From positions 4,541,258 through 4,605,257 of the forward strand of contig OY720641.1 of assembly GCA_963169105.1 (NCBI GenBank): 64,000 nt of DNA. The letters run 5' to 3'. The position numbers were made by a program, and so were the translations under genes. The notes beneath the pieces were generated by a model that was not told the DNA's origin, searched no databases, and saw nothing but the letters and a program-made list of their open reading frames with translations. Positions within the stretch are counted from its first letter, which is position 1. The number at the start of each line of letters is the position of its first letter. Shown piece after piece: positions 42,853 through 56,597 of this stretch. Source of the stretch: Ceriagrion tenellum. Its lineage: Eukaryota; Arthropoda; Insecta; Odonata; Coenagrionidae.

Positions 42853-45800
42853 TTTGGAGTGCGATATTTCTCGACAGTGGACTATTTGAGCAACATTGAC
42901 TTCTAAGTCATTATCCGTATTGTTTAATGTTGAGTTTCGGAGCGATAATTTGGCAATTCAGATGAGTTTTTGTTCGCAAAACCAATGCCTCAGATCGCTG
43001 TAAATGACAACCGTTGATAAGAATTATATGAATTGCTGCGCCGATGTCTCGATGTTAAGGACACGGTAGAGGTAATAACGTTTGTCGACGGGCGACAGTG
43101 CTTGCAGAATAGCCTGCTTGGAAACGGCTCCGATTAGGAAAGATTCGGGGATTACTTTTTGTTCATCATTGTCTTCGTGGCACAATGGTTACCTTTCTAC
43201 AGCAAATTTTTCACTATTGGCCATGATTTATCGCACCAAAATGTTGGTCAGTGGCATAAATTGACCTCAACGTCTTTTAAGAAAGAGCAAAAATATGTAA
43301 TGGCATGTGTAAATGATTGGTAATGCTTCGTCGTATCTCTGTTAACAGTTTTTTTTTACGATTCAAAATCACGTGACTGACTTCGATGGGCGGCACCCAG
43401 ACCAGTGTGCAGTGTGTATTGTCATTCTGAATCCGAGATCCCCGCGTGCTTGGTTAATGGAAAAACCGAGGGGTGCCACGGGCACCACGAATTTTTAGAC
43501 GCTCCCGAATGCAAGAAAGGCTCTTGAAGTCACTCTGTATTCAATGGCCATCCGTATTCAAGTTTTGTCTCAAGAGATTCTTTCGCGCAACGTGACGATG
43601 AGAGGGTCTCCCACCTTCGCTGTTCATTTGCAGCCGTCGTTTCTCCTCTCCGTAAGCACCTCTAGAGGCAGAGATGGATGAATACGGGGACTTTTCTCGG
43701 GAGATGAAGCGGAATCTGATTTTGAACTTGAAAACAGGATAGTTTTTAAATCATAAGTAAGTAAGATATAAGAATCTATGCACTCGCCGCAATTTTTAAT
43801 GTCGAACGCATTTGAATTTTGCATCTAGGAGGGAGGGACGCATAGGAGCGCGTATATCGACTGTAATTTTATCTACGTATGTATATTGATTGTAATAAAA
43901 ACATATTACGCAAATAGGATCTGCTAACGGGACTAAGTCCTTGTAAATAGTGTCAAGTACGCATGTGGATAAGAGTACTGAACTTTGCATTAATTGGTAA
44001 AATAAAAAAAATGGTATGGAATGAGAACAATACAAAAAGGAAAAAACTAGACGAGAGAATACTGTAGGTACTTATATTAGTACACGACAGTGTAGCCATT
44101 TCTTTGCTATGCTATTTTTTGTATTCATTTGTTGCGTTTTTTATGATTCTGACATTTCTATAAACTTTTGTTTTACTAAGTTTACTGCTTGGCTTTAAGC
44201 TACAATTTCTGATACTAAAATGATAATACACCAGTATTAGTTGCTTGTCTTAAAGATAAATTTCGACAGGTCACTTAGCGATTGCCCCAGAATAAATCAT
44301 GCCAAATACGTGATGAGGAGTGAACAGATGGCGATGTTTAATATGGCGGAATTTCCACAAGTTGCAAAAAGTGTAAAAGTTTGCTTACGTCGTAATGGAT
44401 GATGCAATTTTAAATTGTGTTTAAGCGTTTGAGATATAAATATCTATGGGCTAAGGAAACATAAACGAAAGAAAAGGATTTTGGTAAGTCAACTGATAGC
44501 GACAAATAGAAATATGGGGTGATGATCTGGAGAGAACTCGGTGTCGTCATTTACCTACTCTTTACGAAAATCACCAAGGGGTCCATAATTCCATCCGGTG
44601 GACCTAGTACTTCACTTGAATTATTATCGATTTAACACCCTGCAATTAATTGGAATTCCACTGAAAATCTGTACCTACTCCTGTTCTGTTCTGATCTGAG
44701 CACTCAATAAGATAAGCCTGTATTCCACCCGGCTCAGCGATTCCATCTCCACTGTTTTACAGATGGCCAAAAATGTTTCATTGTTGGAGGGTGAAAAATA
44801 GGGCTGTACATAACAGCGTGACCATGGTAAGCCCTCAGTTCACCGAAATCAACGTATGACCTCTCTACTCTCGGACGGAAGGGCAAAAACATTCATGAGT
44901 TCTCCAGTTACCTCAGTCCAGTCCTAGTGTCTACGAATAACATCTCTATCTTCGCCACCTGGTCACTCTCACACGTTTGAAGCCCATCAGATACAGCAGT
45001 GCCAAGACGCTGTCTACGATCTCATGTGCACTCATCAGAACCGGGCGAGGGCAGGATGTCATCTCAGAAATGGGTTGTGCCAAACCGTCACTGTCCATGT
45101 ATTTGAGTTCCACGAGGCGCGGCAAAATAACATCCTTAACTTATTGAAATGGAGATATCACTGCAATATTTGCAGTTCTTGAAATAACAGTTTAACGATT
45201 TGGAAAGTAAAATTGCTTGAGGATTATGTAAGTTATTTCCCTCTGAAGGGTGCTTATTATTCCATCGTTAAAAAATTACTTACAAGGGAAAGGGGAAATT
45301 ATCATATTATTGGATATCCTATTATGAATTATTATTTGGAAAATAAAGAGTGGATGAATGACGTCAAATGTCAGTCATTATGCAGGAGGCCATTTGGGAT
45401 AAATAATTAACGGAATCAGCCATGGTAGAGCTCATCGGTTCTTCTGATGTTACCCTTAAAATTCTTTATGATATCCACGGCCTTACGCACATGAGTGTGA
45501 TCTGGTACAAAAAAGTACTAGTGGGCCCGAAATTTAAGATTTCCGACCTCATTCATTTATCCGCAAAGGGACGATATGATCATTTACTCAGAGGTGCAAA
45601 CAGAAATCAATCCCGTAAGAGACATTATAATTCGAGAGTAGTATGTTGCAAGTTGTACGAGATGGTGGTTTTTCATGTTTCGGATGTAAGGGAAAGAAAA
45701 CTTCCCAAGATTTTGTCGAAGAAGTCGCACCTCATCCTGCAGCAGGACGAAGTGCGGGCAGACAGAAAGAAAACTTTTCTCGTCTTCTCTCCGTCTTCGG

Positions 45801-46664
45801 TATTTTCTGGTCCTCTTCCCAGGGCGGCATCTTCTTCTTTTCGTTCGCACCTCTTTCTCTCGCTCTCCATGCCTTCCTTTCGCCTTTCCACGCCGCAAAA
45901 CTATCCCTTTTTTCCTCCCCTAGCCAAGACTCTTCTCCCATCTGTCCGTTCCACAAACGTCTCGCGAGGGCATTTTTCCCTCCCGGGGGCAAGTCTCTCC
46001 GTCCCTCGGCCATTGCATACTCTCTGAGAGGGGGAGGGGAGGCATTCGGGGTTGGAGATTTATGTCGTCCAGGCAAGGGACTGAGCACATCGGCTGCCGG
46101 GAAGGGATAATGGTTCCAGCAGCTATGAGGAAGGGGGATGTGGTGTGCAGCTAGAGAACCCTGAGGATAGGAGGGGGTCCTGAAGGGAGTAGAGTGAAGT
46201 GGGGAGAGAGGGTCATGGCTGGCGAAGAAATCGGTCCCCTTCGCAGCAAAACAGGAGGAGAAGATTTTTTTTTCGTCCAGTAGGTCCTTGTTTCCCTTTC
46301 CTTCCCACCCTGCCTTCCACAGACTATTCCACTCTTTTTCCACCCAAAACAATAAAACAAGGACATCTTCACGACTCCTCGCTCGCCAGTTGGATTCCTT
46401 TCCTCTTCTTAAATCTTTTGAGCCATTAGCTATCCATAAACCGAAGAGGCGGATGTGGCTCTCATAATTTTTCTTTTAGATCTTTAAGCCAGTTCTGTAA
46501 AACGTTTTACTTTCATCATGCACCGAGGAGCTAATTATGGAAGCCCAATTTCTTCTTTCCTTGCTCCTCTGGTTCAGCCGCCATTCATGCTAAGGATGGG
46601 AATATAATTTATTAATAATACCTGTGTCACAGTACGTAATTTAAAATATTTATTACCCAGCATT
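42853..46664. other. No defended gene; GC-rich low-complexity block at 45700-46340
   Basis: Mostly AT-rich. From about 45700 to 46340 the plus strand becomes C/T-rich, then G-rich. The longest non-transposon frames of the window overlap here on both strands (201 codons at 45422-46027 and 206 codons at 45732-46352). Their overlap and S/P/R-rich content indicate composition rather than selection. A CpG-island-like regulatory role is possible but unproven. Confidence 0.35.
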
Positions 46665-47215
46665 TTTTAAAATCATTCTACCGGTTAAGTTAGGTTTTGT
46701 TGAATGTCTGAGAATCTCCTCCTGGGGTTTTCTACAATTTCAGGGGTGTATTTTGCTGTAGTATATCCTCTTTCGCCTCAGCATGCGATCTACCCTTCTT
46801 CATCCCATCCATAAAACTTATTCTATTTCTTCCTCTTCCTCGCTTGCCCAACATCCTTCCCTCTATCACATTCTTGAGCAACCCATTAGTACATCGTCCA
46901 GCCACATACTCTGTCTATCTCGGATATTGTTCAGAAGTTTCCTTTCCTCGCCCACCACCTCAAGCACTTCCTCGTTAGTCTTCTTCTCCGTCCACCTAAC
47001 CTCCATCCTTCTCCACACCCACATCTCAAATGCCTGCAACCCATTCTCGTCCTCCTTTCTCAGGGTCCACGTTTCTGCCCCATACAACGCTACGCTCCAT
47101 ATCAAGCTCTTCTCCACCTCTTCTTCGCGTCCTTTCCCAAAGTCCCCGTCATCAGCTCCCTTCTATTAATAAACTCCTCCTTATATAGCGCTATTCTCTT
47201 CCGATTGTCTAAGTT
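46665..47215 (-). pseudogene. RTE-like LINE, 3' part of the polyprotein plus 3' end
   Basis: The minus-strand frame 47117-46866 reads KSLIWSVALYGAETWTLRKE, LQAFEMWVWRRMEVRWTEKK, NEEVLEVVGEERKLLNNIRD and RQSMWLDDVL, then loses frame. It is collinear with the copy at 3872-4480, and the 3' block TCTACCGGTTAAGTTAGG (about 46672-46690, plus strand) marks the same terminus. Upstream coding (47215-47118) is frameshifted, and RT and endonuclease are missing. Both long copies lie on the minus strand and are truncated at similar points. Confidence 0.72.
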
Positions 47216-48618
47216 ACTGTGTACGCTTCCTTCTACCGTATTACTCAAGTGCTTTTTTAGTAATATTATGAGCATCAATTTAGTATTTAATATAAATAGA
47301 GTTGGCTGGCGTGGTACTTGTGGACCATTGAGTAATCATTGTATAACTATTTATGTAATTAAAATAGAAATTCTCAGCCACATTTCATTAAGTGTATCTG
47401 TATGCGTTGGTAATCACTATATATGCTATGAATCGGGTTTTAGGCGTGTTATATGAAGTTTAGACTTTAAATTGAAATGTGTTCTTTCGACTAATGCACT
47501 GTATGCGACAGCTCGATGTCAATTAGTAGCAATTTTTTTAATGAGAATGTATTTTTTGCGATCAGAAGAAAATCTGTTTCCTTATAGTGGAGTTATTACG
47601 AAACGTATGTCAGGTGCCATCAGGCCACACGCTAATTAAGCATTGAAAAGCCTAAAAATACATAACTAACATTAAAAATAATTTGAAATATATTATTACG
47701 CGTTTAGTAAAAACTCTGCACGTATGTAATGGAATTGTTATGAAATGAGTGTCACTTGTTCTCTGGCGGCTCATTAAAATAGCTTTAAATTTCCAAGAAA
47801 CAAAATCGGTACTATTAAGTTCTATCACTTCAAACTCTGGATATTTATATCGAGAATACGTGTACTTAGGTCTTGTAAATCTGTATATAAACAAAGAAAT
47901 CACCCCCATGGCTTTAAATAAATTTTGTTCATTCCTTTTCTGTTTTCCCGTAGACATTCTTCGTCAATAGGACATGTTGTTTCGGGTAGGCTTCCAAAAG
48001 AGCACTGCATTCTTGCAACAGGCCTAACAGGCAATCAGAAATGCCCCAAGCGTTTTGAGACGATGATGGGTCGTTGCTGTCATCTATTTCCTCAAAAATC
48101 CTCCTCAATTTTTTTGTTCATTTACAGTTTTTTAAAATCAAACATATTTTTCCTCTTTCCGAAAAAACCTCTACATTCTCCTTTATGACTTCTTTGCCTT
48201 GCCTTTTTATAATTTTATTGAAATACGTCCGCTTTACGAAGGAGAATGGAAGGATTTTGAGACAACTGTCATATGAACAAAGTATTGGATGAAAATATAA
48301 ATAGGAAACCTTAATAAAAGATGGAATGCCCTAAGTGACTTGTAAACGGTGTTCAAATATTGAGTAAAGAGGCAATAACGTGGTTTACCGAACAGAGAGT
48401 GGATAGGAGAGATACGGGAAACTAATTTTGGAACGATGGCTATATACAATCATGATGATGAGTTTCTTTCTGATCAAGTTTCACCTTTTCATCGACTATA
48501 AAACATAAAAGAACCGTCATATCAAACAAAATTACGACACAGCATTAGACATCAACTCCCTATTTGATCCTCTAACACAATTGACTGAGTTTTCTTACTG
48601 AGGTATGGTTTCTTTCCT
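47216..48618. other. No gene or recognised repeat
   Basis: AT-rich with no domain-bearing frame or clear repeat. Confidence 0.35.
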
Positions 48619-48801
48619 TCAAGCGTCAAATGCAAAATTTAGCCGTCTATTACTAACTTCATCATGAAGAGAGGATATTCTTTGTTCTTTGGAAAGTTCC
48701 AAACGAATCTTTTCAAGCAGCTCTTCTCTGATCAGCACCATTCTACCCTGCTGGCCATCTTCAATAATGGAATTCAAATTCTTGACCCGTCCCCCAGCCA
48801 T
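48619..48801 (-). CDS. Possible small protein or exon, unrecognised
   Basis: This 60-codon ATG-to-TGA frame has a more protein-like composition than its neighbours: a short basic start (MAGGRVKNLNSIIEDG) and a charged, probably helical middle (RMVLIREELLEKIRLELSKE), ending in NRRLNFAFDA. The base before the ATG is A, and the base after is G. I recognise no family. There is no conserved neighbour, splice pair or polyadenylation signal that I can tie to it. A GTAAGT at 48828 on the opposite strand is not relevant to it. It could be a transposon scrap or chance. Confidence 0.25.
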   Translation of the reverse strand: MAGGRVKNLNSIIEDGQQGRMVLIREELLEKIRLELSKEQRISSLHDEVSNRRLNFAFDA

Positions 48802-51454
48802 TGTGAGTCCAACTTATCTTTTGATCGGTAAGTACAGCCTTCGGCTTGTTATGTGTGTGATGTTTTTATCGACTCAAAAATTGAGTCTTTTCATTCGACT
48901 GCTTATGATACTGCTGGCTCATAATGGTCACTCCCTCCCCTCCGCTGCTTTCCTGTTTTATCTCTTGACTTCCTTTTCCTTTCGCCATCCCTTCACTTAT
49001 TTATTGCCGAAGCCTTTCCCCTCTTCGTGCCCTGTGGGCAGGTAAGGGACTCCTTTAATCTCCAGCTAGTGCGACAAATCTTCTTCCGTTTCGGCAGTGA
49101 TCAGGTCTTTTCTCTCCACCAAACCCAAAGCAGCTGCACAGTTTTATCTGGAGACTTTTTTTCTTTTCAACCAATCCTCCCCTCCGCTCCTTTCGGAAAC
49201 AACAAAAAAATAAACGAATGCGGAAAACCGTTCATCACCCCCATGCCGAAGGTCAAAAACGGTGTCTGAGTTTCGGATGCAAGTTCCCAAGCATATCTCT
49301 TCCACCAAGATCCGTGGTTTGAAAACGAGTTGTTGTATACCCTAAGTCTAGGTGTGAAAATAATATTTTGTGGCCATTTCTTTAGTTGTTTTGAAGCATG
49401 GTCAAAGAAACATCCCGTGAGCGAATAATCTGTGTTCTCGGACGTTATTTACTCCAAATAAGCTCTAAAAATACTTCCTAGTCTTTGAAATTTCATGGCT
49501 TCCTCAGACAGTATTGCCTAATTTATGTTCTCCCTTGCTTCTCGTGCATTGGAGTGTCTTCGACCATTGACAGCTAGCTTTGTTGGAAGAGTAATGATAA
49601 TTGACGCATATTTCTTTCCTTACATTTTGAACAATGCCGTGGGACTTTGCTTTCTTTTAAGGTGTTTTACGTCGGTAATTTGTCCTTCTTTCATACTTCA
49701 AAACTCTTCTCTTTCTTGCCGCCGACGAGAATGTATGGAACCAAATCAAAAACCCGACGATAGGGGACCGGAAAATTTCTTTTTTATGCATCGTCCCCGT
49801 GACAGTATACATATGCATGTCCCATCCCTTTTGGGTTTCCAACATGCCGCGACCTTTAATAGAATCCGAACCCAACACTTCTACTTTTTCCCTTCTTCTT
49901 TTGGGAGATCATTGAGACGCCATTATCGGAGAGTCGGATCTGGCAGTGGGCCGCTTTATTCCTCGGAGTCTCCACAGGCGTTTAAGTCCCTGGGGAGGAA
50001 GACGGTTGTTGCGGCAGATATGCATTAATGCGGTGGTGTGGGACATGTCTCACAGCCTAACCCCCCGTCGGCCTTCCACAAAGGCTCTTGCCCCTCACCC
50101 TGGGTAGAGGGAAGAAAGCATTTTGGTTTCTGCGGCCAGGGTCGTGGGCTATGGTCTCGTGAGTTCGGTACAGCCAACTCGAGTCTGCCTGAGAGCAATT
50201 GTATTATTTCTTGCTCTTAAAACAATTTAACCGCCGAATTTTTCAGCTATAATGCCAGTTGCTGAGTAACACGCCACATGTAGCGTATAAAGTACTTAAA
50301 CCAAGTTGGTGTGAACAAACTTATGGGGTTTTTTGTCTTTCTTCCATGAATTACACATGTATCAGCAGTTTTGCGGTGCATAAAAAGGAACCGTGCTTAT
50401 AAGTGGGATAATTAGTAATTACTAATGTGTATTTGTCTTTCACTTCATTCTTATGGATTATTTTGCCAACGTACTCCACTCTATCTTCTTTTTTAGGAAA
50501 TTCTCACCTTTCAACAGACCTTCCATTAAGTTTTTCTGCCTTCTACGAATATTTGCCTCATCTTCCTGTCCTATCCCTCCATTTCCGACACTTCCTCCTT
50601 CTCATTACTCTCTACCCTTCCTACTCTCTCGATTCTTCTTCTCAGCTCAAATCTTCCAGTCCCCACGTTTATTTTGTCTACAGTGACCATTAAACCCAAT
50701 TTATCGTAAAAGCACCATGCCCCATATTAGGATTTTCACCGACGTCGTCTTTACCTCTCCTCGAAGAGTCACCCTCTTCTTCATGGGGTCTCTTCGAAAA
50801 TGCTATCATGGCCAGAAAAAGTAGAGGAAAAATCTCGTCGGTCAAATAAGGGAAGGTGAATATTTGCATTGGACGGTTGTAGACTCAGAGATAGAATTAA
50901 GCCCGTTCGACGCGAAACATGACCAGTAAAAATTCGAGTATATTTGCTAGACAGTAACTTTCCAGTGTCGTTTGATATATGGCCATCATCTGGCTAGCAA
51001 AAATAATAGCCATATCATAATGGCCGTGCGTCTTCATTTCGTAATCGATTCGGTACTAGCTTCCTACTTGCTTCAAGTGGGACCTAGTAGACTTCGACCA
51101 TTTACGCGAATTTTTACAAACGCATTGCCATATTTACTTAACTTGACACCACCTATACCTGCTTTTGCCTCAGGATAATTTTTAGGCGACGAAATTGACA
51201 ATAGGTAAACAAACAACAGTTTGCATAAATCAACAATAAATAACATATGTCCCAAAATCTGTCAATACTTTCGCCAGCTGTCATTGATTTGGTCGCTTTA
51301 ATGTAAGTGGACGTGCATTGAGATTGAAATGAAAATGCTGCTGCCACACCAGTCGAAGTTCAGTGATTGCGTAAAGCCCTCTTGGGGAAAACCGATCACA
51401 CTGGATTCCTTCATCAATATCTAGTTCCATATATCATACTGTATCTTGGCCGGA
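48802..51454. other. No gene or recognised repeat
   Basis: Mixed AT-rich and pyrimidine-rich sequence. A 167-codon frame at 49525-50028 has no domain and is opposed by a minus-strand frame. Confidence 0.35.
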
Positions 51455-51610
51455 TCGGGATTCGTGTGAAACGGGCGAAAGTGGATTTATGGTTTAAGTT
51501 ATATTATTATTGCGAAATTTATGAAAAAAAATCATCCGCCTTGACCAGAACTCGATCCCAGGTCTCTCGATTTCCGGCTGTATTTCCAGTTAAGCTACCG
51601 AGACTAAGCT
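51455..51610 (-). mobile_element. tRNA-derived SINE
   Basis: On the minus strand an A box TAGCTTAACTGG (51597-51586) precedes CAGCCGGAAATCGAGAGACC, then a degenerate B box (GGATCGAGTTC). After it come CAAGGCGGATGATTTTTTT and a tRNA-unrelated body (TAAACCATAAATCCACTTTC, GCCCGTTTCACACGAATCCC). A tRNA-like head with A and B boxes, a conserved body and no intact acceptor stem is a SINE. It differs from the families at 9451 and 59401. Confidence 0.65.
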
Positions 51611-54600
51611 ATGATATTTTCTCTAACGAATTCTGTTCTTATTTGCAATAGTGGTTTACTCCGTCATGATAATGGCTTGGCCAGTGCCGAAATTTTGAAA
51701 ATTTGTTATGTAATTATGCTTACCGTTTACATTTCTTGAAATATAGATCTCTCGTGTATCCTTACTTTTGTGGGTAAACCTCAAGCAAGAAATCGGCCAT
51801 TGCTACAGTCAGCTTTTCCTTTTTGGATGCGTAGAGATAGAATCTGGGTAGGTCCCTGGGTGGAAAGAAGGCTAAGGGTCTAACAATGGAACCTCCGGCT
51901 CTAGAAAAAGAGTATAAAAAGGGTGGGGTCGCTTGAGGGGTTCCTCGAGGCCAGTCTGCCGAGAAAGGTGTGAATTGAATAACATATCTCGCGCCATTCT
52001 TCATCCCTTAAGTGCGTGAGAAGGAAGACTTCATCACGGGGAACCTTTGAGAGACGCCTCCTATTCTTGTCTTCCTTTTTTTATTTATCTTTTCGTCCGC
52101 GTCAAAAATGTTGGCCATCTCCCTCCGTCAGAGGGTTAGCGCTCTGTGATTTATCTGCCTCCGCGCCTCTTTGCAAATCTCTATCAAGACGTGTTGTGGC
52201 TCTTGATTTTTTTTATTATTCCCCTGGGGAATATGCGGCGCAATCCCCGCAGCAGATGGGCGGCTAACATCAGATAGCGAAGGCGGCGAAAATGCTTCGC
52301 GAATTCCAGCGCGGACTTCTCGGTGATTGACTGCGTTAGTCTCGGTTTGGAAAATCAATACAACCACATGAAATAAACCGGCGTAACGGATGACCGCACG
52401 GGAGCTCAGAAGGGTCCAGGCACGACCCTAGAGGAGTGGGTTGATGTGTAGGAATTTTTTTACGTTTTCAGTGACTTTGAAAATATATTAACAGCAGAGA
52501 TGGGAAGTAGATACCAACCTCTCATTTATGATACGTACCGGGCAAATTTCAGATAATTAAATGAACGACCCGATTGATTCGAGAATAATAAATTAATCCC
52601 CAATTCTGATACCCTGTGGTAAAAAACTACCTTCGTTTATCCTGCGTTGAAATTGTCGACTTTGGGGGTGTTCGGCTCGATATATATGTAATTTGTCATT
52701 GGTGGCAATAATTACGGTTTTATAATTGATGATATTGATTCCGGACCGATGTGGTGAAAGGTGCACAGGTAAAAAATGATGTATTTTTTGTACTTTTCTA
52801 CTGTGACAATTATTAAATGTGGTCGGTTTTGATTATTTCTATGATTGTTAAAGGCATAATGCGTAAAACATTGATATCGGCCGCATAAAATATCTGCCAC
52901 AGTAGAGAATGCAAAGAAGTCTTTTTTATTGGCTTTAATAACCATCTTCAATTACAGTATGTCCTCGGTGTGCGTCGTTTAGATTTACGTCTGATGCGAT
53001 GTTACATCCATGCTGACAAGGGACGTCGGAAAACTTTTCCTTGTTTAATGCTCATAAAATAGAGCATATGTGCATATGCTTGGATTTGTTGATAACTGAG
53101 ACATAATTATCCTATCTGAAAAAGCTATGTTTTCCTGGATCAAGGCAAAATATCGAATTTTGAAATTAACGCCTTGATTTATCCCGGGGATAAAGTGGTC
53201 GCGAATATCTGGATCCGTTTTACGTTGTTTCGACTTACGGCGCTCTTCTTCAACACGCATCTCCGACGTAAATCGAGGATTTGCTGTTCTGATGCTTTAT
53301 TGCACCTCAGGATAACATGCCCTTACCGAGTGTTGAATACCTCACCAATCCAACGTATTGAACTAGCCTGGTTACCGTATTGTGTTTTTTTCGTTTATAG
53401 AATCCGTCTCTTGATCCATGGAAGTTCTTGTTCCTGGGTTGAACAGATTAATTGAATCTAGTTATGTGACTTAAGATACTGGATGTCCAAGAAACAGAAT
53501 TATTCTGCAACTGATTCGACATGAGCCTAGTGGTAACTACATTTTTAAGCCTCTCGTAATTATTTTGTTCTCCACGACGTTGGGTTTCGCATTGCGATTG
53601 TGACGTGGACCCTGTGCGGACACAGGCGGTTGCTAAAAGTTTACGGCATCATCTTTTGGTCTTTTGTTGAACTAGATCATGGAAATAAACTGGGAAGTCG
53701 ATTTTCCAGCCTGGTTGAGTAGGCGCTCCCTTGCATATACCTTCCTTATCCTAAATTTGATGCCCTCAAATCTTTTTATTCAACTTTTTCCTCCGTTTCA
53801 ACGTTCAATATTCTGTCTGTCCTTCCCCTTGCATCCTTTCCGTACGTCTGAAATTTTATGACCGTGAGTTTCTTTAAGGACCATATACAAATATATATTT
53901 CTGCGTCCTACTTCACGCTAATCCGCCCGTACATGTCTTTTCATCCAGATCTACTGTGAGAACATTGTTTAAACGCCAACACTTACTCAATTAAAGTAGT
54001 TTAATGAAATAACCCTTGATTTTCGGGGGAAATGCGTTTTAAATTTCTTGCATTAGCATTTTTCCTCGTATCGCCTGAGATTTTTTTCTGAAAATTTATT
54101 TTGATACGTATTCATCGAATTAAATACAATTTTTTATTGCATGTAGTTCTCTCGCTGTCTTGAGCCCTTAATATCATTTTCCCGTCTTTACTCGCGCTAT
54201 TTCCTCAGAAAAAGCTTAAAGTGGGGCGAAGTAACGAGCCTGATCATAAAATTTTCCGACATGAAACGTAGAGATCAACCAAGTTACGAGATATATACTC
54301 CAATTTTTTTTGCCTTCGCTCCCGGAGAAACGCCAAAGAGGTCTTCTTATTTTTTTCGCGAAGAAACATATTCTAAGCCACGTTTTAGTTTAAGATCGTC
54401 ATAAAGGACACGCCACTACCGATCTTCTTGACCGAGGGATCCGGCTTCTTAACTCCTCACACTGCCTGCTTCTTGCCCCAGTCTCTCGAGGCTTCATTTT
54501 TTTATAGCCCATCCCCCCCACCGTCTCGCTTGCTAACCCAGCCCCCTGTGAACTCCGACCTTTGCCTCACGAAGCCCCACCTAGGCGGCTCCGAGAGCCA

Positions 54601-55994
54601 GCCATTCCTCACCCTCGGAAAGTCCTTAAATAGAGTTTCCGCCAACGAAGTGATAAATAAGCCTCCCTAATCCATTGTCTTCGGATAGACTAGGCCACTT
54701 CGTCCGTCGTAGACCACAGCATATGAATCATTCCGATGGGATGAATATTTTTTTTGCGTTTTTGACTTTCACCTCTCAGGACGCCCCTAACAACCTAAAT
54801 TAGGATGGAACAGAAAATATCGTATTGTCCGTGGACGAACTGTCCATCACTGACACGCAAAAATATAAACCACGCTATCATAGCTCAAAAAAGCATTCAT
54901 AATAAAAACGATGCAGATATGGACAGACGTAAACTAATCAAAATAAATGTAAATCGAATATTACCGACGTGGAACTAACGCCGGATATGATATAAGTATA
55001 TCCAGATGAAAAATATACCCTCCAATAAAATTCATCCAAGTGTTAATATCTCAATTTAAGTCAAACCAAAGAAAATCTTCCAAGCAAGAAAATCTTCATT
55101 GAGTTTAATCGTAAATGATAGCTCTATTAAAAATATGAACTTCTCAGTATCCCAGTTAGTACTACTGGAGTCATAAGAAATTGAACCAGTGCCAGAATGG
55201 AGTATGTTAGTTAAGAAAGGGAGAAATGGGAAGTACTAATGCTAGAAATTTGGATGTATAAATCCTGAATAAAATGTCGGAACAGTAGTTGTTTGGTAAG
55301 TCCGTTGTGAGTCGCTAGCGTCATATTGAAACTGAAGTGCTTTTACCTTACGATTTTTGAGCCACTTTGCTGATTTAAGCCTCAAAAGTTCGTTTTAAGT
55401 ACAATAATGCTCGCTTACAGCAGCATACACAACCATTTTCTCTACTCACCGCCTTTCATAATTCTTTCTCGAATGTCGTTTGCTTTTTGTCTCGATCGGC
55501 GCATTGACAATCTTCAACTGCCCATAACTCACTGTCCGCATCCGATGTTCATTCTTTTGTGCTGAGGGTTGGTTTACTACAGCTACTGTTTGCGCTCTGC
55601 AGAATGCTTACCGATTGCAAAGAAGGCCCGGGTAATAATTATGCCCCCAGAGTATACTATTAAGCCACGTTTCAGTTATGAGGACTCTGGTGAATTATCC
55701 TTGACTACCCATCCATCTATCTATAATCCATAAACCGTTTTTCGGGGATAAAAAGTTCTCAGACTAACCGCAGATGAGGAGCGCGTTGAAAGCTCTCTAA
55801 AGTATGATTAATCGCTACTCAGATTTCTCAATTACCTTTCATTTCTTTGATGGCGCCGGAAGGTATGAAGTAGAATAATAACTTTGATAAAACTGAAAGA
55901 ACATATTTGGATTCACTGAAATTATCGTTAACAATGAAATACTAGCGTTCAAATTGTTGTATATGCTATATCCCATAGACCATATGAAGGGAGA
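51611..55994. other. No gene or recognised repeat
   Basis: AT-rich with GC-richer patches at 51780-52370 and 54420-54670. Short frames lack domains. The TATAAAAA string at about 51914 is considered under rejected items. Confidence 0.35.
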
Positions 55995-56597
55995 AATATA
56001 GGTTAAATCTTTTACGAAAGTTTGATGTAGACTATTTTTTGCCTGACGTTGAAAATATTTTGCTAGAGCCAAGCTATAGTGGTAGGAATGATCACAGGAA
56101 TAAGATTAAGGAAATAGACTTCAGAACCGATAGATTTAAGATGTCTTTTTTTACGTGTTCAATAAGGGAACATAATAGTTGTGATAGATCAGTTCTAGGA
56201 TACTGACTAGGTTAAATAGATTTTTTCAGTAGTGATAAATATCTTAACATGAATTGTAGATACTAACTTCGCATGCAATATCCGGAATGATATACTTCTG
56301 CATGTCTTAGTACCTTGTAGTGCTATTTATTTGTCATATTAATAATACTAACCAGTAGTTTTATCTTGTGTAGTATGCTGCATGGTAGCATGTTCTTCTT
56401 CGTATCACTCTCCTAGTTTGTGGTCTGACTGCGTACCGTTGCCCTGACTGCTTTTGGCCTGCGCGCCTGGCATCCGAGGGAACGCGCGCGGCTCTGATTG
56501 AACTGGGATGCGTGCTGCATGCCTGGTGTGAAATCACCCCGTGCCACACACCCTAAAGGTGGCTTGCACGGTATTTCGTAGATGTAGATATGAATGT
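55995..56597 (+). pseudogene. CR1/L2-like LINE, 5'-truncated (subfamily A)
   Basis: The frame to the TGA at 56204-56206 reads YRLNLLRKFDVDYFLPDVE, NILLEPSYSGRNDHRNKIKE, IDFRTDRFKMSFFTCSIREH and NSCDRS. It aligns residue for residue with the end of the 6983-7664 copy, including the RTDR-KMSFF and NSCDR blocks that separate subfamily A from B. The 3' UTR has GCCTGGTGTGAAATCACCCC, the stem-loop GTGCCACACACCC ... GGTGGCTTGCACGG and a short GTAGATGTAGAT tail near 56579-56590. It is shorter than the other subfamily A copy at the 5' side. A stretch of GC-rich sequence (56400-56520) lies within its 3' UTR. Confidence 0.75.

Noticed and set aside
45422..46352. Long overlapping open frames on both strands (201 and 206 codons)
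   Set aside because: They overlap, are rich in S, P, R and K, have no domain, and sit in a skewed C/T then G-rich block where stops are rare by composition.
51913..51921. TATAAAAA followed by GC-rich sequence, core-promoter-like
   Set aside because: No initiator at the expected 28-32 bp, and no gene downstream that I can defend.
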